In this document: positions 25,901 to 34,800 of the stretch, in pieces
Layout of the letters: each line of letters begins with the position of its first letter
How positions within the stretch are numbered: position 1 is the first letter of the stretch
Source: Odontocerum albicorne
Lineage: Eukaryota; Arthropoda; Insecta; Trichoptera; Odontoceridae
Assembly (NCBI GenBank): GCA_949825065.1
Contig: OX463847.1
Coordinates: 38,807,042 to 38,871,041 of the forward strand
DNA length: 64,000 bases
Direction of reading: 5' to 3'
The notes under the pieces: model-generated
Told to the model about the DNA's origin: nothing
The model's input: only the letters and a program-made list of their open reading frames with translations
The model's database searches: none
Translations under genes and position numbers: made by a program

Positions 25901-28900
25901 TTGTGTTAAGAAGGCCATTTGATCGATTAATTCTTTTGATTTTTCAGGACGGGTATATTTTTCAAGGATCACAGTGTTCTTCACATATTTTTCAATAAAC
26001 GGCAGTTTCCCCATTTTGACCATGATATTTTACTGACACCTTACGAATGGTTAGGTGAGTCAATAACATTTTAACTTAGTCTCAATACGCTCTCCTGACT
26101 TCACCAATTTATAGACCATTGACTACGTTTCCTGGTGGAATTGAAACAATTAATTTAACCATGGGATACATGGTGAACTAACATATTGATTTGCCTGTCT
26201 CATTGGAGAGATTTACCATAACTAGATAAATTTAAGTTTTAGACCAGGTATGACCAAACTAAGACCGGCGGTCCACATCCGGTCCTCGAGGTTCATTTTT
26301 GTGACCATCATTTTGCGATCATTTTTGTGTAGAGGGAAAAATATATACTCAATCTTTATAAAAAATCTTAACACAGAGAAATACATGTATTGGGTGTTTC
26401 CATAAGCTGTGTTAATTTTTTTCCAATTTAAAAATGAGTACCAAAAGTAAAATAAAATGGTTAAGGTTCTACGTCGTTCGAAAGAAAATTTTCTGCTCTA
26501 CAAGATATTGTGTTTACTTTTACGTTACATATATTATTTTATTTGATTACAAGCCTTCAAAATGGAATGTCAAGGAGACGAAAGTGAGCATTTTCGACAC
26601 CTCTTCTGTTCGTGTTCAATCGAGGGAATAAAGCTGCCAAAGCTGCTCTCGATATTTGCGAAGTGTACGTGAAGATGCTATGAATGAAAGGACAGCTCGT
26701 TAATGATTTTTGCGTTTCAAAGACGGTAATTTCGACCTGAAAGACATGGAGCGTTCCGGACGACCAGTGGTCTTCGATGAGGACCGCTTAAACCATGTTA
26801 TTCATGAAGATCCCCTTCAAACCACCGTAGAATTAATGAATAGACTTACAAAAATATTATTTTTCATCACCAGTTATGATGCGGTAAAGGAACCATTGCT
26901 TGTGGCCATGCGTAGCTCGATGACGTGCAAGCAAATCAGCAGAAATTGTCGAACGTTGATTTTTGTTGTTTTCACTCAAAACACGTGGAACCCAAGCGCC
27001 GAACTTCTGAACTTTTCCCATTGATTGAAGATGGCGGTATCCAGTCATGTGACTACAATTCATCTGCTCAGCCAATTCTACGGTGGTTTGAAGGGGCTCT
27101 TCATGAATAATATGGTTTAAGCGGTCCTCATCGAAGTCCACTGGAGGTGTCGAAAATGCTCACTTTCATCTACTTGACATTCCATTTTGAAGGCTTGTAG
27201 TCAAATAAAATAATATATGTAACGTAAAAGCAAACACAATATCTTGTAGAGCAGAAAATTTTCTTTCGAATGACTTAAAACCTTTACCATTTTGTTTTAC
27301 TTTTGGTGCTCATTTTTAAATTTGAAAAAAAAAACGGACACAACTTATGTTAACACCTTATATAATAAATATATCAATCGTTTCATTTAACTGTAGTATT
27401 TTTAATTTTTATGTTCTCTGGTCCGCAACGGCTTATATCAGACAAAATAAAGCCCACCAAGGTAAAAGTTTGGCCATGTGTGTTTTAAACCAACCACATT
27501 AATTTGGGCAACTTTTAACTATATTTTTTTATAAACTTCATTTGATTGATTGAAATATTAAAACAATTAAATTACACGCATGTTGTAAGATACGCTAAAT
27601 TAAAAGGTGTTTATTTTTTTTATCTGATACTGTGATGTCTAATTTATTTTTTCATATCCTTATTAAGAGTTGAATTAAAAAAAAACTCGAAAACGAGGAT
27701 TGTATTTTTTTATACTTTTGGATTGTATAATATAATCTGGCGGATTTATCTTTCCTAACTAACCAGAAAGGTTTTACAAAGACCTTACGTAAAAACTAGA
27801 CTAGAATCTTGAAAAAAAAACTGTTCGAGTGGGATTTGAACCCGTAACCCCAAAGTAGAAAGATATGCGACTTTCTAACTAGGCCACGGAGGATTTATTG
27901 TCTTGAAAAAATCTATACATAGCAAAGTTTTTATTTCAAAGAAATAATTATTTAATAATTTCTTGTTGAATTATTTTGATAGCGGTTATCCTTTGCACAT
28001 TTTATTTTGTTTTTATGCATCTATATTTTGCTTTTAAATTAATGTCAAGGGCGCCGCCAGGTTTGGTGCAGTGAGGACTGCCCGCCTGTATACGGTCCCA
28101 TAATGTGTTAATAACTGTGTATAGCTTGAATGATTGTATTTTGTGCGATAGTGAACGTAGTACTGCATACTTTCGAGTATATGTTGTTTAAAAAATATGA
28201 TTTCATGTATTTTAAATTGTTTTTTTCCCTTTAAGAATGAATGAAGCAATCATTGCTTCATCACAATCCCTATAATCCAGGATAGTCTGCATGATTCTGC
28301 TACTTTTCTTTCTCAGCAGCACCTCTTAGCTATGTCAGGTTTGGTTTCATACGTCCCATCCTGTACACCAATCAGCTATGTCAGGTTTGGTCTCATACGT
28401 CACATCCTGCACACCAATCAGCTATGTCAGGTTTGGTCTCATATGACCCATCCTGCACACCAATCAGCTATGTCAGGTTTGGTCTCATACGACCCATCCT
28501 GCACACCAATGAGCTATGTCAGGTTTGGTCTCATACATCCATCCTGAACACTGATCAGCTATGTCAGGTTTGGTCTCATACAACCTATCCTGCACACCAA
28601 TCAATTATGTCAGGTTTGGTCTCATACATCCCATCCTGCACACCTATCAGCTATGTCAGGTTTGTTCTCATACATCCCATCCTTCACAAACCCATTAATG
28701 AACAAAGCCTTCCTTGCACTTACTGCTTCTTCTTCTTCTTCTAAGTGCCCTGTCGGGTCCCCCCAACGTTGGCGATCACTTCGGCGAATCCGTCTCGGTC
28801 CTGAGCCGCCCGGAACAGTTCCACATTCCGCAGCCAGGACATCTGTCTTCTTCCGGGCCCCCGGTGTCCCTCGACTTTCCCCTTCAATATAAGCTGGAGC

Positions 28901-29552
28901 AAGTGGTACTTCTCTCCACGCAGTCTTCGCACCCCCTGCCCACTGAAGGGCTGCCCGGGACTAGGGGCCATTGTTGTGTTCCTCGCCATAGTGAATTTCC
29001 TGGGAAAAGATAATCAGAGTGGTTTCCCGTTGCCTTCTCTGATGGGTTTTTCTGTAGGGGTCACCTTCCCTTAGCTGGGGGGATCCGGTTTTGTGGCGCC
29101 GGAGACTCGCCATTCGCTCATTCATTATCTGCTATGACACTGATGTTAATGTCAGTGGCCACATTGCCCAGGGTTCGCGGAGCCAAAAGACTGCTTAGGA
29201 AGTCCTAATTAAAAAAATGTAGCCAAGATGTTGAAAATGAATCTTATTAATAAAACGTTGCATAATGATGATTTGTAAGAGTATTGAAATAATGTTATTG
29301 TTTTATTAATTAAATTGTTATATATAGTTTCTTTTGTTGTTGTATGCATTTTGATTTCATAATAATCTATCGTTACTTATCTTCTTTTCAGGATCTCTCG
29401 GAGGCCTCTGCGGTTTGGTGGTAGGCTGTAGTATACTGAGTATCGCTGAAGCTATATACTTCCTGGTTTTTGGAGGACCAGAGGAAGAGGAGCCATCGGA
29501 ACCTGAGGAAGTTCATGAAAACCTTTATTGGAAGGAGCTACAGAATTGTTGA
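10965..29552 (+). CDS. ppkA: pickpocket-type DEG/ENaC sodium channel subunit, nine exons
   Basis: Joined exons, all in phase: 10965-11194, 13712-13915, 17299-17455 (or from 17290), 19601-19746, 20668-20788, 21883-22213, 24191-24389, 25948-26054, 29392-29552; 551 residues plus stop. Seen: a basic 60-residue cytosolic head, then NSSANCL where the family normally has an HG pair; TM1 about residues 79-103; YPGIALC at 122-128; ectodomain with GFCCVFN and a C-x3-C then CGC-PFF-P block; TM2 from about 500 with the filter motif GCSILS at 510-515; an acidic cytosolic tail (GPEEEEPSEPEE). Family knowledge: two-TM trimeric cation channels, amiloride-sensitive in many members, at the plasma membrane. The start is the first ATG of the open frame in exon 1. 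It is the most diverged of the three local copies and has an extra intron (phase 2) after exon 7. The exon 5 donor (GTCAAC) is weak. Length is typical of ppk proteins. The stimulus is unknown. Confidence 0.85.
11675..12006. repeat. 83-bp tandem array, four copies, each with an internal palindrome
   Basis: CACATATGTTTATTAAGATA recurs at 11675, 11758, 11841 and 11924. Each unit holds TGTGACAACCCT and AGGGTTGTCACA (slightly mutated in copy 1), able to pair as a 12-bp stem. It lies in ppkA intron 1. Confidence 0.9.
12393..12955. mobile_element. 570-bp MITE, family 2, copy 1
   Basis: Terminal repeats GAAAATGTTGGATGGCCCCT and the inverse of AGGGACCATGCTACATTTTC; interior nearly identical to 18223-18800 and, inverted, to 14968-15480. 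Located in ppkA intron 1. No open frame. Confidence 0.75.
12985..13070 (-). repeat. SINE 3'-body fragment
   Basis: ATTGCAAATACAATCAGGCG followed by GGCTTATTGCCAGATGGCAA and TCTTCCAACCAACC, the body shared by the other SINE-like copies. Confidence 0.45.
13971..14493. mobile_element. TIR element (ACAGGGTG-type) with central hairpin
   Basis: Left end TACAGGGTGACCCATG; right end GTGGCCACTCTGTA, which reversed reads TACAGAGTGGCCAC. Inside, 14013-14025 CTGCGCACACTGC pairs perfectly with 14039-14051 GCAGTGTGCGCAG. Non-coding; in ppkA intron 2. Confidence 0.5.
14494..14967. other. Intronic stretch without recognised features
   Basis: AT-rich part of ppkA intron 2. No gene, array or element was recognised. 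Confidence 0.4.
14968..15480. mobile_element. 570-bp MITE, family 2, inverted copy
   Basis: Reverse-complement match to 12393-12955 from AATTTTAATTACAATATTTT through TAGTCTGCATTGGCTAG to TTTACCCCATCCCTTTGAGA. The left terminus is decayed. In ppkA intron 2. Confidence 0.65.
15655..15830 (+). repeat. SINE-like repeat
   Basis: GGTCTAGTTAGTAAGACGCC (A-box-like), GAGTTCGATTTCTG (B-box-like), then a body with CTGGTTTTCATATAAGGCTT and TCTGGTTGGTTCGC shared with other copies. Confidence 0.5.
16195..16790 (-). mobile_element. Non-LTR retrotransposon 3' fragment
   Basis: Minus strand reads LLHLIIQGKIEGRKGVGRRQ, then ISWLRNIRDWTG and LFRAAGDKY, the typical tail after the reverse transcriptase (LL..I..GKI.G.RG.GRR..SWL.NLRDW). 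A homologous piece is at 28726-29215. In ppkA intron 2. Confidence 0.65.
17475..18008 (+). mobile_element. LTR-like repeat, copy 2 (possible solo LTR)
   Basis: Shares with 31253-31640 and 9967-10320: TACGGTCAACGACCGACGAA, AGAGAACGCATCACGCTGTC, CACAGAAACGAGAT, a CGGGCGCACTCCCGCGC block, a TATA-like TATAAATACCC at 17896, CTCTCTCTTTCCGCATTGC and CATCATCTCTTC. Internally TTGTTTACCCACAATACTAT is duplicated (17697 and 17780). In ppkA intron 3. Confidence 0.5.
18223..18800. mobile_element. 570-bp MITE, family 2, copy 2
   Basis: Best-preserved copy: TACTTGAGAAAATGTAGGAT and GGTCCCTGTGACA on the left, and their inverse ending TATTTTCTCAAGTA on the right. TA lies at both ends. In ppkA intron 3. Confidence 0.8.
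18931..19559. mobile_element. TTAA-type MITE, family 3, copy 1
   Basis: Left TTAACGTGTTCCCCGCG; right CGCGGTGAACAGGTTAA. TTAA at both ends and palindromic GTGTTC/GAACA termini fit a piggyBac-like non-autonomous element. A shortened inverted copy is at 47998-48288. In ppkA intron 3. Confidence 0.65.
19844..20066. mobile_element. Short TTAA-type MITE, family 4
   Basis: TTAACACTTGCC on the left and GGCAAGTGTTAA on the right form a perfect 12-bp inverted terminal repeat bounded by TTAA. A hairpin CTGGACGC-TTA-GCGTCCAG sits inside at about 20003-20021. Only 223 bp, in ppkA intron 4. Confidence 0.7.
20143..20369. mobile_element. Hairpin MITE, copy 2
   Basis: AATGTAATTTGTTTTCTCAA and TATTCCACTTTTTGTAACGG arms pair with the right side; CTACCGGTTTCAAGGC pairs with the region GCATTGAAACCGGTAGG. 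Same family as 5531-5759 and 43515-43724. In ppkA intron 4. Confidence 0.75.
20388..20640 (-). mobile_element. Non-LTR retrotransposon fragment
   Basis: Close match to 6215-6480 and 43077-43505 (CTATCTCGACACAATATCCT, TACGTTTCCTTCTTTTAGAA). Decayed, no open frame. In ppkA intron 4. Confidence 0.45.
20829..21434. mobile_element. TTAA-type MITE, family 1, copy 2
   Basis: TTAACCCTTCCTTTTCTG on the left and CAGGAAGGGAAAGGTTAA on the right; interior matches 1852-2453 and 61292-61926. It fills more than half of ppkA intron 5. Confidence 0.75.
22266..22740 (+). mobile_element. Non-LTR retrotransposon fragment, end of RT ORF
   Basis: Plus strand reads CDILWNNERIKQIEEF, then FSADGRVDWNIERCAAIGNK, then in other frames TLMYVSETLTW and LKWFRHVE. 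These are the ordered landmarks at the end of a non-LTR reverse transcriptase, interrupted by stops. In ppkA intron 6. Confidence 0.6.
22775..23590. repeat. 22-bp minisatellite, about 35 copies
   Basis: Repeats of AACAAATACAAAAACAATAT-AG with small substitutions. Because 22 is not a multiple of three and the unit has no stop on the minus strand, all three minus frames stay open for hundreds of bases; these long Phe/Leu/Cys-rich frames are by-products. In ppkA intron 6. Confidence 0.9.
23827..23960 (+). repeat. SINE-like repeat
   Basis: TAGTATCGTTGGTAAGATG (A-box-like) and TTTCAGTTCCCGATGATACC (B-box-like), followed by CCAGTTTGGTT body sequence. The nearby open frame 23860-24111 is not supported as coding. 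Confidence 0.4.
24780..24865. repeat. Short GGCTTTGTGGG tandem repeat
   Basis: GGCTTTGTGGGGGCTTTGTG and variants, about five units of 12 bp. In ppkA intron 7. Confidence 0.7.
24940..25247 (+). mobile_element. Non-autonomous Helitron-like element, copy 1
   Basis: Matches 59277-59545 from ATAAATAGGCCAAAACCCGT to the end. The 3' terminus has the hairpin CCGTGAATATTTCACG followed by AGCTGCAACTAG and a T, the arrangement expected of Helitrons (3' hairpin, CTAG, insertion before T). No TIRs or target duplication. In ppkA intron 7. Confidence 0.6.
25780..25855 (-). repeat. tRNA-derived SINE head
   Basis: In reverse complement: AGCTGAATGGTAACGCACTG (A-box region), GGACTTCAGTGCGGAAGATC, then ACCTGTTCGAACTCTG (B-box). 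Lacks a foldable acceptor stem, so read as SINE head. In ppkA intron 7. Confidence 0.45.
26244..27481. mobile_element. hAT-like remnant, split by a fold-back mariner
   Basis: Left end CAGGTATGACCAAACTAAGA then CCGGCGGTCCACATCCGG; right end CTCTGGTCCGCAACGGC and AAAGTTTGGCCATGTGTG. This is the layout of hAT termini of the CAGGGGTGTCCAAACTTTTGGCC kind. Termini are decayed and no duplication was confirmed. In ppkA intron 8. Confidence 0.35.
26391..27357. mobile_element. Fold-back mariner: two 5' halves head to head
   Basis: Left half (plus) and right half (minus) both begin with a mariner terminus and run inward through the same 5' leader into the transposase N-terminus: plus SGRPVVFDEDRLNHVIHEDP; minus DFDEDRLNHIIHEEP then ELAEQMNCSHMTGYRHLQSM, KFGAWVPRVLSENNKNQRS and RIITGDEK. 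The catalytic core beyond the first Asp is absent from both. A third, single copy of the same end is at 32840-33097. Confidence 0.75.
27727..27897 (-). repeat. SINE copy with clear tRNA head
   Basis: In reverse complement: GTGGCCTAGTTAGAAAGTCG (A-box), TTACGGGTTCAAATCCCACT (B-box), then a body with GATTCTAGTCTAGTTTTTAC and TTTCTGGTTAGTTAGGAAAG and a 3' end CCAGATTATATTATACAAT. Best copy of the family. In ppkA intron 8. Confidence 0.6.
28330..28695. repeat. 46-bp tandem array, eight copies
   Basis: CTATGTCAGGTTTGGTCTCA recurs every 46 bp from 28330; units end CCATCCTGCACACCAATCAG. Open frames across it are by-products. In ppkA intron 8. Confidence 0.92.
28726..29215 (-). mobile_element. Non-LTR retrotransposon 3' fragment
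   Basis: Minus strand reads KYHLLQLILKGKVEGHRGPG, then GRRQMSWLRN and VELFRAAQDRDGFAEVIANV. The downstream part (TTTTTCTGTAGGGGTCACCT, CACATTGCCCAGGGTTCG) matches 57110-57240. In ppkA intron 8. Confidence 0.7.
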
Positions 29553-30330
29553 TCTTCCGCTTCCTAACTTTGAGAGTGACACTAAATATACAAAACCAGC
29601 GTTTCTACCTTGATCACACTATTAAAGTCAATTATAAATGTTCAAAAGAATTTAATAGCATTTTATTTTTCAGACAGTACACATTTTCAGACAGCACACA
29701 TTTTCAGGCAGCACACATTTTCAGACAGCAAACATTTTCAGACTATTACGATAAAAGGCTTCTTAAGTTGACTTAGTGCAAGATAATCTAAACACTCTCT
29801 GAAGGGCTCTAAGAATGAATTTGATCGTTAAAAGCTGTTCGATAAACATATTAATGTTGAATGTGACCTCCCTTATAACTTTTTTGTTAGTCATATGTGC
29901 CCTTCACATTAGTCATATTTGCCCTTCATATTAGCTTTGTGAAAGATTTTAATCAACTTTTTCTATTCACAATTCACAATGATATTCAACTTTTATAAAA
30001 TAGAGCAATTAACTTTCATAATATCCACGTTTATACTTTTGAAAATTGGTACTTAATCAAATTACAGTTCATCAATAATGCACAGTTTATTTGTATTCAA
30101 AAACCAAATACGAGTAGCAAAGAAAATGTTACAAAAGTCAATAATAGATCTAATTATATTGCTGGGCCTTTTCAGAGAAATATATTGTATTAAATAATTG
30201 CTCTTTCAAATAAAATAAAGTCATATTCAGAGCTTCTAAAAATGTCAAATATACATTTTATAAATGATATTTTTTTGTTTTATTTAAATGATGAATAATG
30301 CTTAATACAATAAGGTAATTAAGTTATATG
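29553..30330. other. ppkA 3' flank
   Basis: AT-rich. ATTAAA at 29621 is a possible poly(A) signal. A short direct repeat CAGACAGCACACATTTTCAG / CAGGCAGCACACATTTTCAG lies at about 29690-29740. Nothing else recognised. Confidence 0.4.
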
Positions 30331-31252
30331 GTGTTACATTTTCATTGAGTACAGTTCAATCTACCAGGTTTATTGTCATAGAGAATTTTTTTCAATCCAA
30401 CCGGAAAAATGAGCTGCGCTCGCTCCGTCCTTGGCATGCTTTAAAACACTTTAACGGGCATAAGCAGAAATTGATCGCATATGCGACCACCTTTATGGTT
30501 ATACTTATAAGGATTCATTTTCTTAATGAAACGTTTTTAAGTAACACAAATGTCAAATTGGCAAATGTAGTGGACAGGCAGAAGTCTTATTAAAGACGGA
30601 TCGTCGTGAAGTTAGCTGCATGTTCAGTAGCAACGATCTAAACATCCGGTCAATTTATTATCAAATATGTAAATAGGTATTATAAGTAATTCACCATTAA
30701 TTATATTTCATATAAGAATTTTATTTCCTAATACAACCTTAACTTAGATATTATTACTTAAACATTCATTGGTCACTTTTGCGACCACTGACATGACTCC
30801 TGAAATGGGCACAGGTCTCATATGCGACGGCTTCATTTACAAAAAAAAAATTTTTTAAAACACATTTTCAAAGAAATAAAGTTGTTTTAATACACATAAT
30901 AATGATTTATTCAATAAAAAACTCAATATCTCAAAAATAAAAACTTGCCCTATAAAGGGTTAAGAAGCGACTGAAAACACTCTTAATTTCTAGTCAGTAA
31001 TATAACGTGTTTCATTGCTGATTTTTTCTACTCTCCACCATCCTTTCCTTTTCCTTTGATTGATGATATCTCTCTTATACTTTAATATGTTTATATCTAT
31101 AAATTTCATAAGTATGAATAATCTTTCGAAAGTTTCTAATGTGGCACGCTGATTTCGAAAATCTCTCAAAAAAAAAAAATGCCGAAGTATTTATGGAAGT
31201 TGATAAGGCAAGTATAGAAAGAAGAGTAAAAGGAGTTCCAATAGACATTACC
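30331..31252. other. Intergenic stretch between ppkA and ppkB
   Basis: Contains ATATGCGACCACC-type motifs at 30478, 30781 and 30819 that suggest an unclassified repeat, and at 31016-31085 a piece (TTTGATTGATGATATCTCTC) shared with 35143. No gene seen. Confidence 0.35.
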
Positions 31253-31640
31253 TATGTGGCGGTCACACACTCGGAACACTGTGGGCGTTCATACATACGG
31301 TCAATGACCGATGAAATGACCTTCGCATTCCTCGATAAATCTAAATAAACAAGTCCAAAGTTCACACGCCGGCCATTCAACCCATAGCCGAGCGGACCGC
31401 ATTCCATACTAGAGAGAGAACGCACCACGGCTGTCTCGCCAGTTCCGTATTTGAATGATACCTACATACAACAATTAATCGTTTTGCATTCACAGAAACG
31501 AGACGTAGGCATATCGCGAGCGCATTCCCGCGCACATTCTAAAAAGATATAAATACCTACATTACTAAAAAAATTCCACTCTCTTTCCGCATTGCGATCT
31601 AACGTGTTTTATTATTTATCAACAAACCATCATCATCATC
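31253..31640 (+). mobile_element. LTR-like repeat, copy 3 (possible solo LTR)
   Basis: Matches 17475-18008 and, inverted, 9967-10320: ACGGTCAATGACCGATGAAA, AGAGAGAACGCACCACGGCT, CACAGAAACGAGAC, GCGCATTCCCGCGC, TATAAATACCTAC, CACTCTCTTTCCGCATTGCG and CATCATCATCTCTTCC. TATA-like and initiator-like spacing suggests LTR promoter function; lies about 250 bp upstream of ppkB. Confidence 0.5.
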
Positions 31641-31897
31641 TCTTCCCTTAAGGACTAGCTCCTAAACCTATAATAAATTATCGTTTATCTTTATTTAATT
31701 CACTTTTTGAGAACCATAGCCCCAAGTTTTGAATTATTAAAGCGTTTTGATTTGTAAAGCATCGAACACATTAAACGGAAATAATGTTGAGTTTTCTATT
31801 CTACTCGCATAATCGGAACAAAACACATTCTGCTTCTTATTATTGTATGTCAGTATAACTCTTTTCTTAAAGACAATTAATTGTTAATCGAATCAAA

Positions 31898-34800
31898 ATG
31901 TTCTTGACGGAGTTTTTGCAAAACACCTCTATTCACGGTTTGAGATATATTGTTGATAAAAAACTTCACTGGTCCGAAAGGTAAATATTACAAGTGATGG
32001 ATAGCTTGTTCGGAGTTTCGGTCCGATGGTAGGACACCATATTGTTTTGATAAGCATTTTAAATGGATAAACTTATGTACATACCATGTTTCTTTTGAGG
32101 TAGGTAGAGAGACCACGCCGTTATATTGTATTGTATTACACTTTCGTTGTATTGACGACCTTCGTGGTCCAGTTGATGAGATGCAGGTTTTTCATCCTAG
32201 AGGTTTCGATATCTGTTGGAATCCAGTTTTTTTTTAAATGGTTCCAGTCTAGTTTTCTCTCAAGACTTGTTTGAATACCTTCACAATAAAGAGTCCAGGT
32301 TGTACTGTATACAACGAACGTATAACACAATTTTATGCAGTACAACCTAGTGGGCTTATTTACACGTGGCAATCTCTTCCAACAAACTAGAAAGTATTAA
32401 TTACACTTAAGTGAAAACTAAACACGAATAATTAAAGAAAAACATGAATCAAACCCACAATCTCCAGGCTGGAAGATAGACGTCTAACCAACTATGTCAC
32501 AGAGTTTGTCATTATGTTCTTGTTATATTATTTTTTCTGGTATTTTATGTATGCGTTAAATAAACACTTTCAGACAGCTTTCCTATAACAGTCAAAATAC
32601 TAATCGCGTGATAATTACTGCACTCTATCTTGGACTCTTTTCCTTTGTATATGATAACTAGAACAGCCCTTCTCGAGTCTTTGGATTTGTACTGTATGTC
32701 CCAGCATCTATTGAAAATCTCACAAATTTAACCTTTTTCCGACACGAGACGTATTTAGGGGCTACCTGATTAAACCCGATTGCTTTTCCTTGTTTCGTGC
32801 AAATGTCTTTATTTTAATTTCGTGCAACTGTCTTAAGCTTTGGCAGCTTTATTCCCTCGATTGAATGCAAACAGAAGGAGGTGTCGAAAATGCTCACATA
32901 CGTCTACTTGACATTCCATTTTGAAGGCTTGTAATCAAATACAATAATATATGTAACGTAAAAGCAAACACAATATCTTGTAGAGCAGAAAATTTTCTTT
33001 CGAATGACGTATAATTTTTACCATTTTGTTTTACTTTTGGTGCTCATTTTTAAATTTGGAAAAAACGGACACAACTTATGTTAACACCTAATATTATAGA
33101 ATTGTGTTGTATTTTATGCTTTGTAGATTTATAAAATGGCTGACTTTTTTTTAATCAAATGTTGTGTTTATTTTAGATTGTTTTGGGCCACTTGCGTTGT
33201 GATCTCGTGGTATAGTTCTTCTTTGTTGATAATGGCTTCTTGGGAAGCTTTCGTCAACAATCCAATCTCTTTCGTAGTGGAAACAACATACAAGGATTGG
33301 AAGACAACGTTTCCTTCCATTGCTATTTGTGAGGCGGAAGATGGTGACAAGATTGAAGAGGCATCAAACTTGTGAGTATACGTTGAAAACTTAAAGACAG
33401 GCATTAGAGTTTTTCACTTTTTTTTAAATACTTTGCAGAAAAATGTCGTCCAACGTATTATCCACATGATCATGCACAAAATGACAAATAAAAAAACAGA
33501 TTCGTGAAACTCTCGCGCAGTAGAAGTGAACTTCTTAGCTCCTAGGAAAAGTTGATTTTATGCATTGCTTTTTTTGTCCAATTGTTTTAGTTTTTTTTTT
33601 AGGATTAGGAAATGGTTATGTGGAATTTAATTCAAGAAAATCTCTCTTAATTAAATAAAAAAATAATAAATATTAATTTTAACGATAAATAATAATTTGA
33701 ATAATAAATAATAATTTTAATAATAAAATAATATTATACACTTGTTAATATTAAATTTATATTTCTTAATATTAAATATTTTAATATTTTAACATAATTA
33801 TTAATTATTTTTTGATAATTATTTATTTATTATTTTATTATTTTTATTATATTATTAATAATATTATTATATTATGTTATTAATTAATTATATTATGATT
33901 AATTATAATAGAATAATAATATAATTATTAATATTATAATAACTTATTTATGATACATTATTATAATTATACAATATATTTAATATAAATTATATATTAA
34001 ATAAACATTAAAATTAAAATATAAAATAAAATAATTTAATATAAAATAAAATTAATAAATGTTCTTATTTTAGGCCTGTTGGCTTGTTATGGTCCTGCAT
34101 CATTGTTTCCCTCTTGTGACGTCGACTGCCAGCTGTCGTTCCATCTTTTGGGAGGTCGTCCTGGAGGTTTGCTTGCTTGAGGAATACTATCCCTGACCAT
34201 TCTTAAGGCTCGTGGTTCCGCCATTCTGGATACGTGTTCGTTCCAGAACCTTGTTCTCTGTCGTCCCTATCTGACAATATCTTCAACTTCGCACGTCCTT
34301 CGGATTTCTGTTTCGTACTCTAACACAAAGGATTTTTCCAGCGATACTCCTCAGTACCTTCATTTCGCTTGTTCGAAGGAGATTTTTGGTTCTGACAGTG
34401 TCGGCTCTGGACTCTATGCTGTATGTCATTATGGGGCGGATACAGGTCTTGTTTTGGATGTTCATATGCTTGTTTTTCCAGATAATTAAATATATTAATA
34501 TAAAAAAACATAAAACAAAACATAATTTATTTTTAATAATCAATAATAGTAATTTTAATAATAATATAATGCACGTAATAATATTAAAATAATATTAATT
34601 ATTATAAATAATAAATAATTATTAATATTAAAATAATAAATAATAATTTATTAATAAATAAAATACTAAATAATAATTTAATAATAATAAAATAATATAC
34701 CGTTTCACTTTTCGTGACGTTCAGGCCAATTAACCCTACTGCGTCAATAGAAGTTTCACTTCAATAAACAACATTGAAACTAAATAAATATATAAACAAG

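Noticed and set aside
27820..27897. tRNA gene on the minus strand
   Set aside because: A- and B-box-like sequences are present but the acceptor stem does not close, and the same head with the same body recurs across the window, so it is a SINE.
28332..28744. Plus-strand repetitive frames over the 46-bp array
   Set aside because: Tandem repeat without start context or homology; runs into a non-LTR tail.
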